Origin: an uncultured Erysipelotrichaceae bacterium | GTDB taxonomy: Bacteria > Bacillota_I > Bacilli_A > Erysipelotrichales > Erysipelotrichaceae | Assembly: GCA_937957895.1 (NCBI GenBank) | Contig: CALFEZ010000049.1 | Coordinates: 1-15,673, forward strand | Direction of reading: 5' to 3' | DNA: 15,673 nucleotides | Shown: one piece after another, positions 6,966 through 15,414 of the stretch | How the letters are laid out: each line of letters starts with the position of its first letter | Numbering within the stretch: the first letter of the stretch is position 1 | Notes under the pieces: model-generated | The model's input: only the letters and a program-made list of their open reading frames with translations | The model's database searches: none | Told to the model about the DNA's origin: nothing | Translations under genes and position numbers: made by a program

Positions 6966-8396
6966 TTAAAGCAACTCATAAAGCTCTTTGTATTGTTTGG
7001 CTGATTTTTCCCAACTCACATCTTTGTTCATGGCATTGATGATCATCTTCTTGTACTCTTTCGGGTGAAGATAATACAGAAATGTTGCCAAGCGCAGAAC
7101 ATGATAGAAATCATCGCTGTTGAAATTTTTGAAAGTAAAACCGGTACCGATATTGTCAAATTGATTGTAAGGGATGACAGTGTCTTTGAGTCCTCCCGTC
7201 TCACGTACCAAAGGCAAAGTGCCATAACGCATGGCAATCAACTGCGAGATCCCACACGGTTCAAACAAAGAAGGCATCAAAAAGCAATCGGCACTTGCAT
7301 AGATGCGATGGGCAAGTTCTTCGTTGTATCCACCATAGTACACCATACGACGATGATATTTGTCTTCGAAATACCGTAAGCTGGATTCCATCGAACTTTC
7401 TCCGCTGCCAAGTACCACCATTTGCAGATCCAGACCCATGACATCTGCCATGCGATCCAAGATCAAATGAAGTCCTTTTTGCCAGGTGAGTCTGGATACC
7501 ATGCCTACCAAGAATACTTCTTTGCTTTGTCTTAGACCTAGTTCCTTTTGTAAAGCCACTTTGTTTTTGACTTTGTTTCGTATCGTCTTGACATCGTAGT
7601 TTTCCACCAAAGCAGGATCGGTAGCCGGATCCCACATGGATACATCGATACCATTGAGGATGCCCGTCAGATCGTATTGTCGAAAGCGAAGCACATCTTC
7701 CATCTTCTCACCGTATGCAGGGGTGAGTATCTCCGATGCATACGTAGGAGATACGGTCGTAACCTTTTGGGCATATAGGATACCTGCCTTCATGTAGGAA
7801 ATACCATCATGAAAACGCAAAGATCCATCTGCCACCACATGCTGATCCAGACCAAGACAACTAAAAGCCACTTCGGTAGGGAAAAGACCTTGATAAGCAA
7901 GATTGTGGATGGTATACACATGACGGATGGCTTGATACTTGCTTTGGCCTTTGTAATAAGCTCTTGCCAAAACCGGGATCACACCGGTATGCCAGTCATG
8001 AGAATGTAGGATGTCAGGAAAATCATCACACTGTTCAAACATCTTGAGCACCGCATGGCAGTAAAAAGCAAATCGTTCGCCATCATCGGGATATCCATAC
8101 AGACCGTCTCGTTCAAAGTATCCTTGATGTTGGATAAACACATACTCGATATCCTGGTAATTAAGTGTGAACACGGAAGCTATTGTATCGATCACTCCTA
8201 CTTTGACAGGAAAAGTGCAGACTTTGGTCATCTGTTTGATCCATTTATCTGCCACGGGTTTAAAAAGCGGTAAGATGACTTTGATCTTGAGGTTCTGTTT
8301 GGCTAGTTCTCCGGGTAAAGAGCCCACTACATCTGCCAACCCTCCGCTTTTGATAAATGGCAATCCTTCAGTCGCTACAAAATAAACCTTCTTCAT
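6966..8396 (-). CDS. glgA: Glycogen synthase (ADP-glucose type, GT5)
   Basis: Adds glucose from ADP-glucose to the non-reducing end of alpha-1,4-glucan; cytoplasmic GT-B enzyme. The 476-aa product has the N-terminal ADP-glucose motif KSGGLADVVGSLP (16-28), the HDWHTG block (133-138), SRLTWQKG (301-308) at the second Rossmann domain, and the C-terminal EPCGISQLIAMRYG with E379 (E. coli E377 equivalent), followed by RETGGLKDTV. The start has a GGAGGG SD that overlaps the glgD TAA stop (8408-8410), so translation is probably coupled. It is the last gene of glgC-glgD-glgA and is followed by a terminator. Confidence 0.97.
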   Translation of the reverse strand: MKKVYFVATEGLPFIKSGGLADVVGSLPGELAKQNLKIKVILPLFKPVADKWIKQMTKVCTFPVKVGVIDTIASVFTLNYQDIEYVFIQHQGYFERDGLYGYPDDGERFAFYCHAVLKMFEQCDDFPDILHSHDWHTGVIPVLARAYYKGQSKYQAIRHVYTIHNLAYQGLFPTEVAFSCLGLDQHVVADGSLRFHDGISYMKAGILYAQKVTTVSPTYASEILTPAYGEKMEDVLRFRQYDLTGILNGIDVSMWDPATDPALVENYDVKTIRNKVKNKVALQKELGLRQSKEVFLVGMVSRLTWQKGLHLILDRMADVMGLDLQMVVLGSGESSMESSLRYFEDKYHRRMVYYGGYNEELAHRIYASADCFLMPSLFEPCGISQLIAMRYGTLPLVRETGGLKDTVIPYNQFDNIGTGFTFKNFNSDDFYHVLRLATFLYYLHPKEYKKMIINAMNKDVSWEKSAKQYKELYELL

Positions 8397-8407
8397 GCTA
8401 TCCCTCC

Positions 8408-9523
8408 TTAGATCCGATCACGACGTTTGACATACACCGGACTATCCAAAGTCCCTTTCAGTTCATTGACCTTCTCTACCACTGCATTTTTATCCACGAT
8501 CACATGTTCGAGATGGATGCCTTTGCATATTCTTGCTCCTGGCAGGATGTTGGAGTTGATGACGACCGATCCTTTTTCAATGATCGCACCACGACCCAAA
8601 ACACTGTTGATGACGGTACCATCTACCGCACAGCCATTGGCGATCACGGAGTTGGATACCAAAGCCGCATTTCCATACAAGACCGGTGGTGAGTCACTGG
8701 TACGTGTCAGGATCGGCCAACTGGCTTTGAACAATTCTTTGGAGACGTTGTAGTCCGTCAACTCAAGGTTGGCTTTATGGTATTCGGAAAGCGAGTTGAT
8801 GGGATACACCAATCCGCGGTGAGGATACCCTATGACATTCAGATTGTTGAGTTCATCTTTGAGGATGTTGCTGAACCAATAAAGTGAACTCGTTTTAAAT
8901 CCCTGATCACACAGTTTCATAAAGAGATCTTTCTTCATGATGTATGTCTCAAGTGAGATATTTCTGGCTTTGTATTTTCCCAGATTTCTGCTCATGCCGG
9001 AAATTCTTTTGTTTTTGTTGAAGCGGAAAGTGTCACAACCCAAAAATGATTCGTTTGCATTTTTGACGGACTTGTATACGACTGTGATATCAGCATTTGA
9101 TTTACGGTGCTGCTGCATGACTTTGTTCAGATCGATCGCATACACCATGTAACTGGATGCCAGGATCACATCTTCCTGTTTTGCTTCTTCAATAAACTGC
9201 CGATTGGCAATAAAGGCACGGATGTCGGTGTTATATGCTTCACTTTGAAGGATTTCTTCTCCGTGATGCACTCGTAATTTTCCATGCTTGGAGTTGATGT
9301 TGAATGATCTTCCTGAACCCAAATGTTCATATACCGAACGTGGTTTGTTTTTGACGTACACCTGGATGTGAGATACCCCTGAGTTGGTTAAATTAGACAT
9401 CATGAAGTCGATTAATCGATATCGACCCAAGAAGGTCAATGACGGGATAGGACGATATTCCCCAAGACCTGATACATCCACCGTGGCATCTTCAAATTTG
9501 ATGATTCCTAATGCTTTTATCAT
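8408..9523 (-). CDS. glgD: GlgD, ADP-glucose pyrophosphorylase regulatory-type subunit
   Basis: Homologue of GlgC found in Bacillota. In studied species it pairs with GlgC and modifies or boosts its activity but is poorly active alone. The 371-aa product keeps the fold: an N-terminal nucleotidyltransferase-like domain with RYRLIDFMMSNLTNSG (34-49) and a C-terminal left-handed beta-helix of hexapeptide repeats (about 280-350). It lacks the catalytic signatures seen in the neighbouring GlgC. The GGRGSRL loop is replaced by EDATVDVSGLG, the metal-binding SGDH by ASSY (122-125), and YWKDVGT by a diverged VYPINSL segment. The start has an AAAGGAGAA SD overlapping the glgC TGA. It lies between glgC and glgA with 11-nt gaps, which supports a role in the same complex. 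Confidence 0.93.
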   Translation of the reverse strand: MIKALGIIKFEDATVDVSGLGEYRPIPSLTFLGRYRLIDFMMSNLTNSGVSHIQVYVKNKPRSVYEHLGSGRSFNINSKHGKLRVHHGEEILQSEAYNTDIRAFIANRQFIEEAKQEDVILASSYMVYAIDLNKVMQQHRKSNADITVVYKSVKNANESFLGCDTFRFNKNKRISGMSRNLGKYKARNISLETYIMKKDLFMKLCDQGFKTSSLYWFSNILKDELNNLNVIGYPHRGLVYPINSLSEYHKANLELTDYNVSKELFKASWPILTRTSDSPPVLYGNAALVSNSVIANGCAVDGTVINSVLGRGAIIEKGSVVINSNILPGARICKGIHLEHVIVDKNAVVEKVNELKGTLDSPVYVKRRDRI

Positions 9524-9534
9524 TGTTTCTCCTT

Positions 9535-10659
9535 TCAGATATCCTTATGGATAAGGGGGATCTCTTGTCCTTTTTTGCTTTTGACGACTGCTTTTGCACT
9601 GATATGAACTTCAGGTCCCACTAACACACGATCGACTTTTGCATCTTCACCAATAACGCTGTTTGGCATAATGACGGAATTCTTGATCACTGCACCCTTT
9701 TTGACGATCACATTGGTAAACAACACTGAGTTTTCCACATGTCCGTCAATTACGCAACCCTGGTTGATGATGCTTGAACGAACAAATCCATTTTCCTGGA
9801 TGACTTGCGGAAAAGCAGCAACATCTTCGGTATAGATCCTCCAATCACTGTCCATGAGTCCCAGACCGTTTTTGTCTTTGAGAAGATCCATGTTGGATTC
9901 CCACAAGCTGTCTATGGTCCCCACATCTTTCCAATATCCCTTAAAACGCCAAGCAAAAAGTCGTTTTCCGTCTTGGAGCATCGTTGGTATGATGTTTTTT
10001 CCAAAATCATGGTCTGACTTATCATCCTTGGCATCGGCAACCAATATCCTTCGAAGCAGTTTCCAGTTGAAGATGTAGATTCCCATGGAAGCCAGATTGC
10101 TTTTTGGATGTTTGGGTTTTTCTTCAAACTCATAGATCCTGTCTTGCTCATCGGTGTTCATGATGCCAAAGCGACTTGCTTCTTTGCGCGTGACCTCAAG
10201 CACCGCGATCGTCACATCAGCCTCATTTTGTTGATGGTATTCCAACATTTTTGAGTAGTTCATTTTGTAGATGTGGTCTCCGGAAAGAATCAACACATAC
10301 TCGGGATCGTACTGGTCGATAAAATCGATGTTTTGACTGATCGCATCGGCTGTTCCACGATACAACCCAAACCCCTCCGACTTTTCGCGAGGTGGCAACA
10401 CAAAGACTCCACTGTTTTTCGCATCAAGCCCCCACTTCTCATCCTGAGCAACATACGAGTTGAGCAGCACTGACTCATATTGAGTGAGCACCCCCACTAC
10501 CTGGATGCCTGAATTGGCACAATTGCTCAAAGGAAAATCGATGATCCGATATTTCCCACCAAAAAACACTGCTGGTTTTGCTACTTTGGTCGTTAGCTCC
10601 TGCAAACGCGAACCCCGACCGCCTGCAAGTATCATCGCTAACATATTATTCTTTTTCAT
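9535..10659 (-). CDS. glgC: Glucose-1-phosphate adenylyltransferase, catalytic subunit
   Basis: Makes ADP-glucose and pyrophosphate from glucose 1-phosphate and ATP, the committed and usually allosterically controlled step of glycogen synthesis. The 374-aa product carries the nucleotide loop AGGRGSRL (12-19), KPAVFFGGKYRIIDFPLSNCANSG (28-51), the SGDHIY metal/catalytic motif (126-131, D128), FEEKP (178-182), the YWKDVGT motif (242-248), and a C-terminal left-handed beta-helix (about 290-355). The start at 10659 has a GGGGG SD 8 nt upstream. It is the first gene of the glycogen operon, behind an extended -10 promoter. The full catalytic set contrasts with the degenerate GlgD next to it. Confidence 0.97.
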   Translation of the reverse strand: MKKNNMLAMILAGGRGSRLQELTTKVAKPAVFFGGKYRIIDFPLSNCANSGIQVVGVLTQYESVLLNSYVAQDEKWGLDAKNSGVFVLPPREKSEGFGLYRGTADAISQNIDFIDQYDPEYVLILSGDHIYKMNYSKMLEYHQQNEADVTIAVLEVTRKEASRFGIMNTDEQDRIYEFEEKPKHPKSNLASMGIYIFNWKLLRRILVADAKDDKSDHDFGKNIIPTMLQDGKRLFAWRFKGYWKDVGTIDSLWESNMDLLKDKNGLGLMDSDWRIYTEDVAAFPQVIQENGFVRSSIINQGCVIDGHVENSVLFTNVIVKKGAVIKNSVIMPNSVIGEDAKVDRVLVGPEVHISAKAVVKSKKGQEIPLIHKDI

Positions 10660-10692
10660 GATGCAAACCCCCTGAATGGTACTGTTGATTTC

Positions 10693-10701
10693 ATTATAAC
10701 A
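10693..10701 (-). promoter_or_regulatory. Extended -10 promoter of glgC-glgD-glgA
   Basis: On the minus strand TGTTATAAT (TG, one base, TATAAT at 10693-10698) lies 33 nt upstream of the glgC ATG. A T-rich run precedes it. I find no good -35 hexamer at 17 nt (CATGAA), so this is either an extended -10 promoter or one helped by an activator. Confidence 0.65.
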
Positions 10702-10734
10702 TCAAAAAAAACAAATTCATGTGGTTATCCGAGT

Positions 10735-10775
10735 TAACACTAAAAAACTGCTTGAAAGGCAGTTTTTTAGTGTTA
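10735..10775 (-). terminator. Long hairpin terminator between the WG-repeat gene and glgC
   Basis: A perfect 17-bp inverted repeat, TAACACTAAAAAACTGC with its complement (10735-10751 and 10759-10775), around a 7-nt loop. The core is ACTGC/GCAGT flanked by A6 and T6, so it can terminate in both directions. It starts 60 nt past the stop of the WG-repeat gene and just upstream of the glgC promoter, insulating the two units. Confidence 0.85.
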
Positions 10776-10835
10776 CATTATACTTTTTTTGAGATCAAAC
10801 AAAAACATTTTTAAGTTTGTGTTGCATACTTACGT

Positions 10836-13508
10836 CTAGTTGCTTCTCAAATCGACAACATACCATTTCCCGCTTCGTTTGATCCACAGATTGTTGTTGA
10901 ATGTCCCGGTGAATGTTTCATCATTTGTGCTTTCAAACAAAACTGTGTTATTTTTATCGATCACATAATACTTGTTATTGCTAAATACGGTGAAATGACT
11001 TGGTTGTGGTAGAAGGGGGCCATTCAGGTCTATGATAAATCGATCATACATAGGAGCGATGATCGTTCTTCCGTTGTTGTCGATCAACCCCCATTTACCA
11101 TTCTTAGCCCTAACAACATAGTACCAATCACCTTCAAACACAACCTTGATCATTTGCGTGTAATCAAACTTTGTGAGTTCAGTAATACGATAATCACCGC
11201 CTGTATTTGTGATCCGCATCAAGGCATACTCATCCAACAAGTTGTAGTTGAACGCATAGTCTTCAGTAGACCCAGTACCGGCAATCACTCTTTGAACGAC
11301 TTCTGTTTGTTGATTGCCGATATACCAAAAGTTTGCACGAGTCAGCATTCCACTATAGTCATACTCATACATCCATCTTTTTGAAATATCATAATAGTAG
11401 TCACTTGAATAGTAACCATGACCATCACAATAGATCTCCCTGTTCAAATCCTCTTCAAATCCCACAAAGTCATTGTTTCTGTAACTACACATCTGACCGC
11501 TCATGCCTTCATAAAAATGTTCATCATATTGTGCTGGTATGATCTTACCTTGAGTGGTCACAATACCATACTTGTTGTTTACTTTGTAACTCCAATAATT
11601 GTCTTTTATGTGTACGATTTCATCCGCAATCAATCCTTGGATCAGTGTTTCTCTTCCGAGCCTTTCTTTAAGCTCGATTTCCATGTCATGGCTAAAGCGA
11701 GTTCCGTTGTGCACCCAGTGCAATACCACTTTGTTTTGACCAGGAGCCATTCCGTTAGCAAGATAAAACTCTCCTTCTTTTTCAACTTGGGTGTCGTTGA
11801 ACATGATTTTCATGTACTCTTGGTTGATCGGTACTTTTTCGCTCTTTCTTGAAATGACGTTATAATACTGTGCTTCTAGCTTATCTATCTTGAACTTCCC
11901 GTCGTTTATGGACACTGGATCGATGAGAATCGTTTGAAAGATGTTGGCATTGGATATGGTGACAAATGGGGTTTTTGTTTCTTTCATTTTGAACTCATAT
12001 TGAAATTTGAGCAACTTCCCATCACGATAAATGAAAATGTTGTTCTCTGTGAAGTATCCAAACTCAAACTCGAAATATCCAAGTATATCTATCGGATCAG
12101 CCATGATATCAGGCGATCTTAGCAATCCTTCAATCTCAGCATAGTACCCCACTACCGCTTCAGCTCCCATTTTTATCGACCAAAAGAACTCGACACCCGC
12201 ACTCAATCCTAATCCAGCCTTGACCCCAAGTTTGCCGACAAGTTCCACTGGGATCGGCGGTCTTTTCCCGTCGAACGTGGAATATGCTTCACATTTTTGA
12301 TTACACAAAACCCCGACACCCATGTCCAATCTGCCTTGTAAAGCAAGAGACCCACCTCCTGAAATTTCATAAGATACAGGTATGTCGAAATCTAGAAACA
12401 GACTCACTGTGGCTGTTAATGGAACTCTGACTCCGATGATCTTCCCTTTGGGAGTTTCAATCCGTGTTACGGCACCTTTAGATTCCAACAACTCATTGGC
12501 CTTATCGACATTGATCAGTCCCGGGGGAATCAGGCTTTGTTTGTTTTCAGTGATCAGTCGGATGGTTGAGATAACAGTCGTATCGATAAACATGTTTGAC
12601 TTCATGATTCCATCGATTTGCATCGTAGCATGTGAAATGATCTCAAACTCGATTTCGATCCCCACTCGCAAATCAGCTTTGGAAGGAAAGATCTTGACAA
12701 GTATCTTCACTCTGTCTTTTTCACTTTTTGCTTCAATTTTGATTTCTCGATCACTGCTTGCTTCGACGCTGGGAAAAAATTTTTCAATGATCCCTTCATC
12801 TTCGATCCATCTTACGATCTCATCATCATAAATAATGATGTCATCGGCATCGAGAGTGTATGTTTTATAGATATCGAGATCTTGGTATACCTCTTCTTTT
12901 TCCGGTGACTCAAACTGAACGACCTGTCCGTCAGTTCCAGTCGATAGACTTGTCACCTTCAAGGCTCTGTTTTGTCTTGTGTTGGAGTCGGTGACGATCA
13001 GGACATCACCGATTTGTACTTGCTTGTCAAGCGGCAATACAGCTGTATTCTCTGACTGTATCACGACATTGCTTTGACGTATGTCTTTTACCCCTTCTTG
13101 AAATACTTCAATAGCAACTTCCTTCTTTTTTACGATAAATATGATCGAGCGAGCATCCCGTAGTTCTTCTTGTTCAAAATAAGCTCCTTCCGGTAATGTC
13201 ACGTGATATCTTTCACCTTTTGTGTATCCCTTTTTAGGGGCTTTGACTGTAATGATATCCCTACCTTTAGAAATGCGGGTTTCTACGACCTTTCCATTGA
13301 CATCGTAGACCTCGATGTTGTTCTGTGAATTTTCTACATAGACTTTGAACTGAAAATTGCTGTCAACTCCTTGGATCAGGTATTCTCCTAAAGTGGCATT
13401 GCTGGCATAAATGTTGACTGTACTTTCTTTGTCTAAAAACAAAGAAAATGTCAAAAATACAGCCATTACAACTGCAACCATGACAAAGATGATTCTTTTT
13501 TTGTTCAT
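10836..13508 (-). CDS. Large membrane-anchored surface protein with C-terminal WG-type repeats
   Basis: Function unknown. The 890-aa protein starts with a basic, hydrophobic segment (about 4-25) with no clear cleavage site or lipobox, so it is probably a signal anchor with the rest outside the cell. Residues 38-128 look like an Ig-like or SbsA-type beta domain, ending near YHVTLPEGAYF. The middle (about 130-610) is beta-rich and unrecognised. It contains a Gly-rich alternating stretch, LVGKLGVKAGLGLSAGVEFF (423-442), and a close Cys pair, C402/C406. The C-terminus has WG-type repeats: about 638-665 (KYGIVTTQGKIIPAQYDE), 795-825 (KWGLIDNNGRTIIAPMYD), and two degenerate copies at 838-860 and 872-887. 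WG repeats usually form protein-binding beta modules. The start at 13508 follows AAGAGG. It lies 157 nt after the 126-aa gene and is closed by a strong terminator. Whether it shares a transcript with the upstream small membrane genes is not clear. Confidence 0.85.
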   Translation of the reverse strand: MNKKRIIFVMVAVVMAVFLTFSLFLDKESTVNIYASNATLGEYLIQGVDSNFQFKVYVENSQNNIEVYDVNGKVVETRISKGRDIITVKAPKKGYTKGERYHVTLPEGAYFEQEELRDARSIIFIVKKKEVAIEVFQEGVKDIRQSNVVIQSENTAVLPLDKQVQIGDVLIVTDSNTRQNRALKVTSLSTGTDGQVVQFESPEKEEVYQDLDIYKTYTLDADDIIIYDDEIVRWIEDEGIIEKFFPSVEASSDREIKIEAKSEKDRVKILVKIFPSKADLRVGIEIEFEIISHATMQIDGIMKSNMFIDTTVISTIRLITENKQSLIPPGLINVDKANELLESKGAVTRIETPKGKIIGVRVPLTATVSLFLDFDIPVSYEISGGGSLALQGRLDMGVGVLCNQKCEAYSTFDGKRPPIPVELVGKLGVKAGLGLSAGVEFFWSIKMGAEAVVGYYAEIEGLLRSPDIMADPIDILGYFEFEFGYFTENNIFIYRDGKLLKFQYEFKMKETKTPFVTISNANIFQTILIDPVSINDGKFKIDKLEAQYYNVISRKSEKVPINQEYMKIMFNDTQVEKEGEFYLANGMAPGQNKVVLHWVHNGTRFSHDMEIELKERLGRETLIQGLIADEIVHIKDNYWSYKVNNKYGIVTTQGKIIPAQYDEHFYEGMSGQMCSYRNNDFVGFEEDLNREIYCDGHGYYSSDYYYDISKRWMYEYDYSGMLTRANFWYIGNQQTEVVQRVIAGTGSTEDYAFNYNLLDEYALMRITNTGGDYRITELTKFDYTQMIKVVFEGDWYYVVRAKNGKWGLIDNNGRTIIAPMYDRFIIDLNGPLLPQPSHFTVFSNNKYYVIDKNNTVLFESTNDETFTGTFNNNLWIKRSGKWYVVDLRSN

Positions 13509-13610
13509 TGATTCAATTACCTCTTATGCAATGTATCCATTCATCAACTATCGCAATCATAGAGAACAGATAGATTACGTTTCTTTGAATGTTAGCCAGT
13601 CTAAGTTAAC

Positions 13611-13664
13611 AAACGATGGATCCAATATCATCATTAAATGATGCATCCAACATGATGATCGTTT
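13611..13664. repeat. Nested inverted repeat between the 126-aa gene and the WG-repeat gene
   Basis: Outer arms AAACGAT/ATCGTTT (13611-13617, 13658-13664) enclose GGAT/ATCC (13618-13621, 13645-13648) and an inner CATCAT-TAA-ATGATG hairpin (13629-13643). It begins 1 nt past the TAG of the 126-aa gene. It could be a structured 3' end or a poor terminator, since on the minus strand it ends in GTTTGTT rather than a clean T-run. The remaining gap, 13509-13610, shows only a modest SD and no convincing promoter. Confidence 0.35.
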
Positions 13665-13665
13665 A

Positions 13666-14046
13666 CTATTTACACTGATCATCAAACAATCGATCAAAAT
13701 AGAAAGCGCATAACTTGGGATCACCGTATTTATCAATAAATCCTCCAATAAAATCTCCCAAGTCGTACTCCTTGTAATTGGATGTATTAATGATCAGGAA
13801 AGCATCTCTATCAAATCTGAGATTGAGATCCTCAAACTCAATCAACGCAACATATGGATCAATCAAACTAAATGCCTGATCATCAAAAAGTTTTGTGTTG
13901 GGTTTTGGTGCTATGTGATGTTTCAGATTATCAAACTGGGTGATACCAAGAGAAACTGCAAATGTCAGTGTAAACATCATAAAATAAACGAACATAGAAC
14001 GTATCCAAGTGGACTTTTGCTTTTCTTGCTTGTTTTGATTTTTCAT
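13666..14046 (-). CDS. Small single-span membrane protein of unknown function
   Basis: A 126-aa protein not recognised from any named family. It has a short, strongly basic cytoplasmic N-terminus (MKNQNKQEKQKSTWIR), one hydrophobic span (about 17-36), and a roughly 90-residue acidic, aromatic-rich exterior domain with Cys113 and Cys125. The exterior part resembles the end of the preceding 239-aa protein: VALIEFEDL here against VFVLEYDDL there, an identical 28-residue spacing from a (Y/F)-D-x-L motif at the membrane, and a later LGDF/MGDL. The ATG lies 2 nt after the upstream TAA and has GGAG 7 nt before it, so the two are very likely co-translated. Possibly a diverged duplicate lacking the cytoplasmic domain. 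Confidence 0.75.
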   Translation of the reverse strand: MKNQNKQEKQKSTWIRSMFVYFMMFTLTFAVSLGITQFDNLKHHIAPKPNTKLFDDQAFSLIDPYVALIEFEDLNLRFDRDAFLIINTSNYKEYDLGDFIGGFIDKYGDPKLCAFYFDRLFDDQCK

Positions 14047-14048
14047 GA

Positions 14049-14768
14049 TTATTCTCCATCCTTCTGTGAAAACTCACAAAAATCAATATCGTCATATGAG
14101 TTGAATCGGCATACGATTAATACATCTATGACTGTTGATTCGGAATCATACTGGATGAACTTCACTTCTCCAATCATGAAAAGATCTCCCATACCAGCTT
14201 CCTTCAAATCAGTTGGTACTTCATAGAATGAAAGGTCATCGTATTCCAAAACAAAAACCCCACTACCTGTATGTTGCTTGAGATACTCATTTACCTTAGC
14301 AAAAGAAGTCAGATATGGTTTGGGTTGTTGTAAGTCCAAGTACGGACCAACAAAAAAGGAAAGTGCTACCGCCAGTACCATTACAAAAACAAGTGGAACA
14401 AATCTTACTTTGTGTTCAGGTTTGATTCTTTTCACGGGTTCATTTGTTTGACTCTCATCGTTTGATGGTTGTTCAATGTGGCTTCTTATTTCTGTTTCGG
14501 TCTTTTGCACGATATGTGCTTGGGCTGTTTCAACATCCGGTGCTTTTGATTGCTCATGTCTTTTCTCAACTACTGTTTCAACTTGGGATGCTGAAGAGTG
14601 TTCTTCCACCTGTGTTACAAACACCATATTTTCCGATCCGTACACATCCACAAGATCACCTATTTTAATACCTTCAAAACAATCAACAAGATTGACTGTC
14701 ATTAGCTGTTTTGTTTTTGGATCACCGAGCATAACTTTGTCTTCTGTGATCTTTAGTACCTTCAGCAT
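14049..14768 (-). CDS. Single-span membrane protein with cytoplasmic beta domain and exterior domain
   Basis: Function unknown; 239 aa. Residues 1-54 form a compact, probably all-beta cytoplasmic domain (MLKVLKITEDKVMLGD, then IKIGDLVDVYG). Residues 55-118 are a polar Glu/Gln/Ser/Thr-rich linker of low complexity, ending with basic residues KRIKPEHKVR. One membrane span lies at about 122-142 and the exterior domain at about 143-239 (VFVLEYDDLSFY, MGDLFMIGEV, C220, C231). The arrangement suggests a protein that links an intracellular sensing or binding domain to an exterior domain, but this is inference. The start at 14768 has AAGGAG exactly as the zinc-ribbon gene before it does, with the same AAAAAT spacer. 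It is 59 nt from that gene and 2 nt from the next, so it is probably in one operon. Confidence 0.78.
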   Translation of the reverse strand: MLKVLKITEDKVMLGDPKTKQLMTVNLVDCFEGIKIGDLVDVYGSENMVFVTQVEEHSSASQVETVVEKRHEQSKAPDVETAQAHIVQKTETEIRSHIEQPSNDESQTNEPVKRIKPEHKVRFVPLVFVMVLAVALSFFVGPYLDLQQPKPYLTSFAKVNEYLKQHTGSGVFVLEYDDLSFYEVPTDLKEAGMGDLFMIGEVKFIQYDSESTVIDVLIVCRFNSYDDIDFCEFSQKDGE

Positions 14769-14793
14769 ATTTTTCTCCTTTTCTTAATTTTGA

Positions 14794-14815
14794 CTAATCT
14801 ATTTGCCTGGATTAG
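14794..14815. repeat. Weak inverted repeat between the zinc-ribbon and 239-aa genes
   Basis: CTAATC and GATTAG (6 bp) enclose a 10-nt loop in the 59-nt gap. There is no proper T-run after it on the minus strand (TCAAAATT). It is weak, perhaps an mRNA stem rather than a terminator. Confidence 0.2.
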
Positions 14816-14827
14816 AAGTTTATAAGG

Positions 14828-15403
14828 CTATGATCCGTTGTAATAGTAACGATTGATTTTCCATACACCCTGTTCTTTGACAAGATCAAAGTAATCCTCC
14901 CAACCATCTGGAAATACTGCTTGTACTTTTGCATGGTTTTCGTCCTGTTCAACAAGCGAAAGAATAATTCTCGAGGTCCAGTTACTTCCGTATCTGTCTT
15001 TGTACCAGTTACTTTCCCATGCAATGTCTTCTATAAAATCAGTGTCCTCCATAGAAGAGTAAGAACTTCTAAACGTAGTTGAATAAAGTGGCCATATCTT
15101 TTTCTCGGCCGACTTTGATAGTTCATCATAATACAAACTTATGATTTGTTGAGGTGAACGAGGATTTTCAGACAAGCCTCTAAAAACAAAGTATCCAACC
15201 GTTAATACCGCAACCAAAGCCACTACTCCAATAATCAATTTAAGCTGTCTTGGATTGGATGCCTTCGCTGTGTTTGTATTACTTGTCTGTGCAATAGGTG
15301 CATTTGTTGGTATAACCTTATCCATTTCAGTGACTTGAATACCGCACTCACCACAAAAGCGATCATTCTCTTTTAGTTTGTTTCCGCAATTTTTACAAAA
15401 CAT
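14828..15403 (-). CDS. Zinc-ribbon membrane protein with NTF2-like-looking exterior domain
   Basis: The 191-aa product opens with a zinc ribbon, C3-x2-C6-x10-C17-x2-C20 (MFCKNCGN... FCGECG), of the kind placed at the cytoplasmic N-terminus of many Bacillota membrane proteins. A Thr/Asn/Ala-rich linker (29-50), one membrane span (about 54-74) and an exterior domain (about 83-191) follow. The exterior domain looks like a small alpha+beta NTF2/SnoaL-type fold: helix PQQIISLYYDEL, then strands ending WEDYFDLVKEQGVWKINRYY. The layout recalls B. subtilis YvbJ and staphylococcal TcaA-like proteins. The role is unknown; such proteins are often linked to envelope stress or peptidoglycan sensing. The start has AAGGAG preceded by a 6-bp hairpin. 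It resembles the C-terminus of the gene cut by the right edge. Confidence 0.85.
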   Translation of the reverse strand: MFCKNCGNKLKENDRFCGECGIQVTEMDKVIPTNAPIAQTSNTNTAKASNPRQLKLIIGVVALVAVLTVGYFVFRGLSENPRSPQQIISLYYDELSKSAEKKIWPLYSTTFRSSYSSMEDTDFIEDIAWESNWYKDRYGSNWTSRIILSLVEQDENHAKVQAVFPDGWEDYFDLVKEQGVWKINRYYYNGS

Positions 15404-15414
15404 ATTTTTCTCCT

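Noticed and set aside
10660..10740. CcpA cre site ahead of glgC
   Set aside because: Read through the leader for a WTGNAANCGNWNNCW-like match and found none convincing.
13621..13657. Short direct repeat (atCCAAtAT / atCCAACAT) as a mobile-element footprint
   Set aside because: Too short and imperfect, without inverted ends or a transposase; better explained by the nested inverted repeat.
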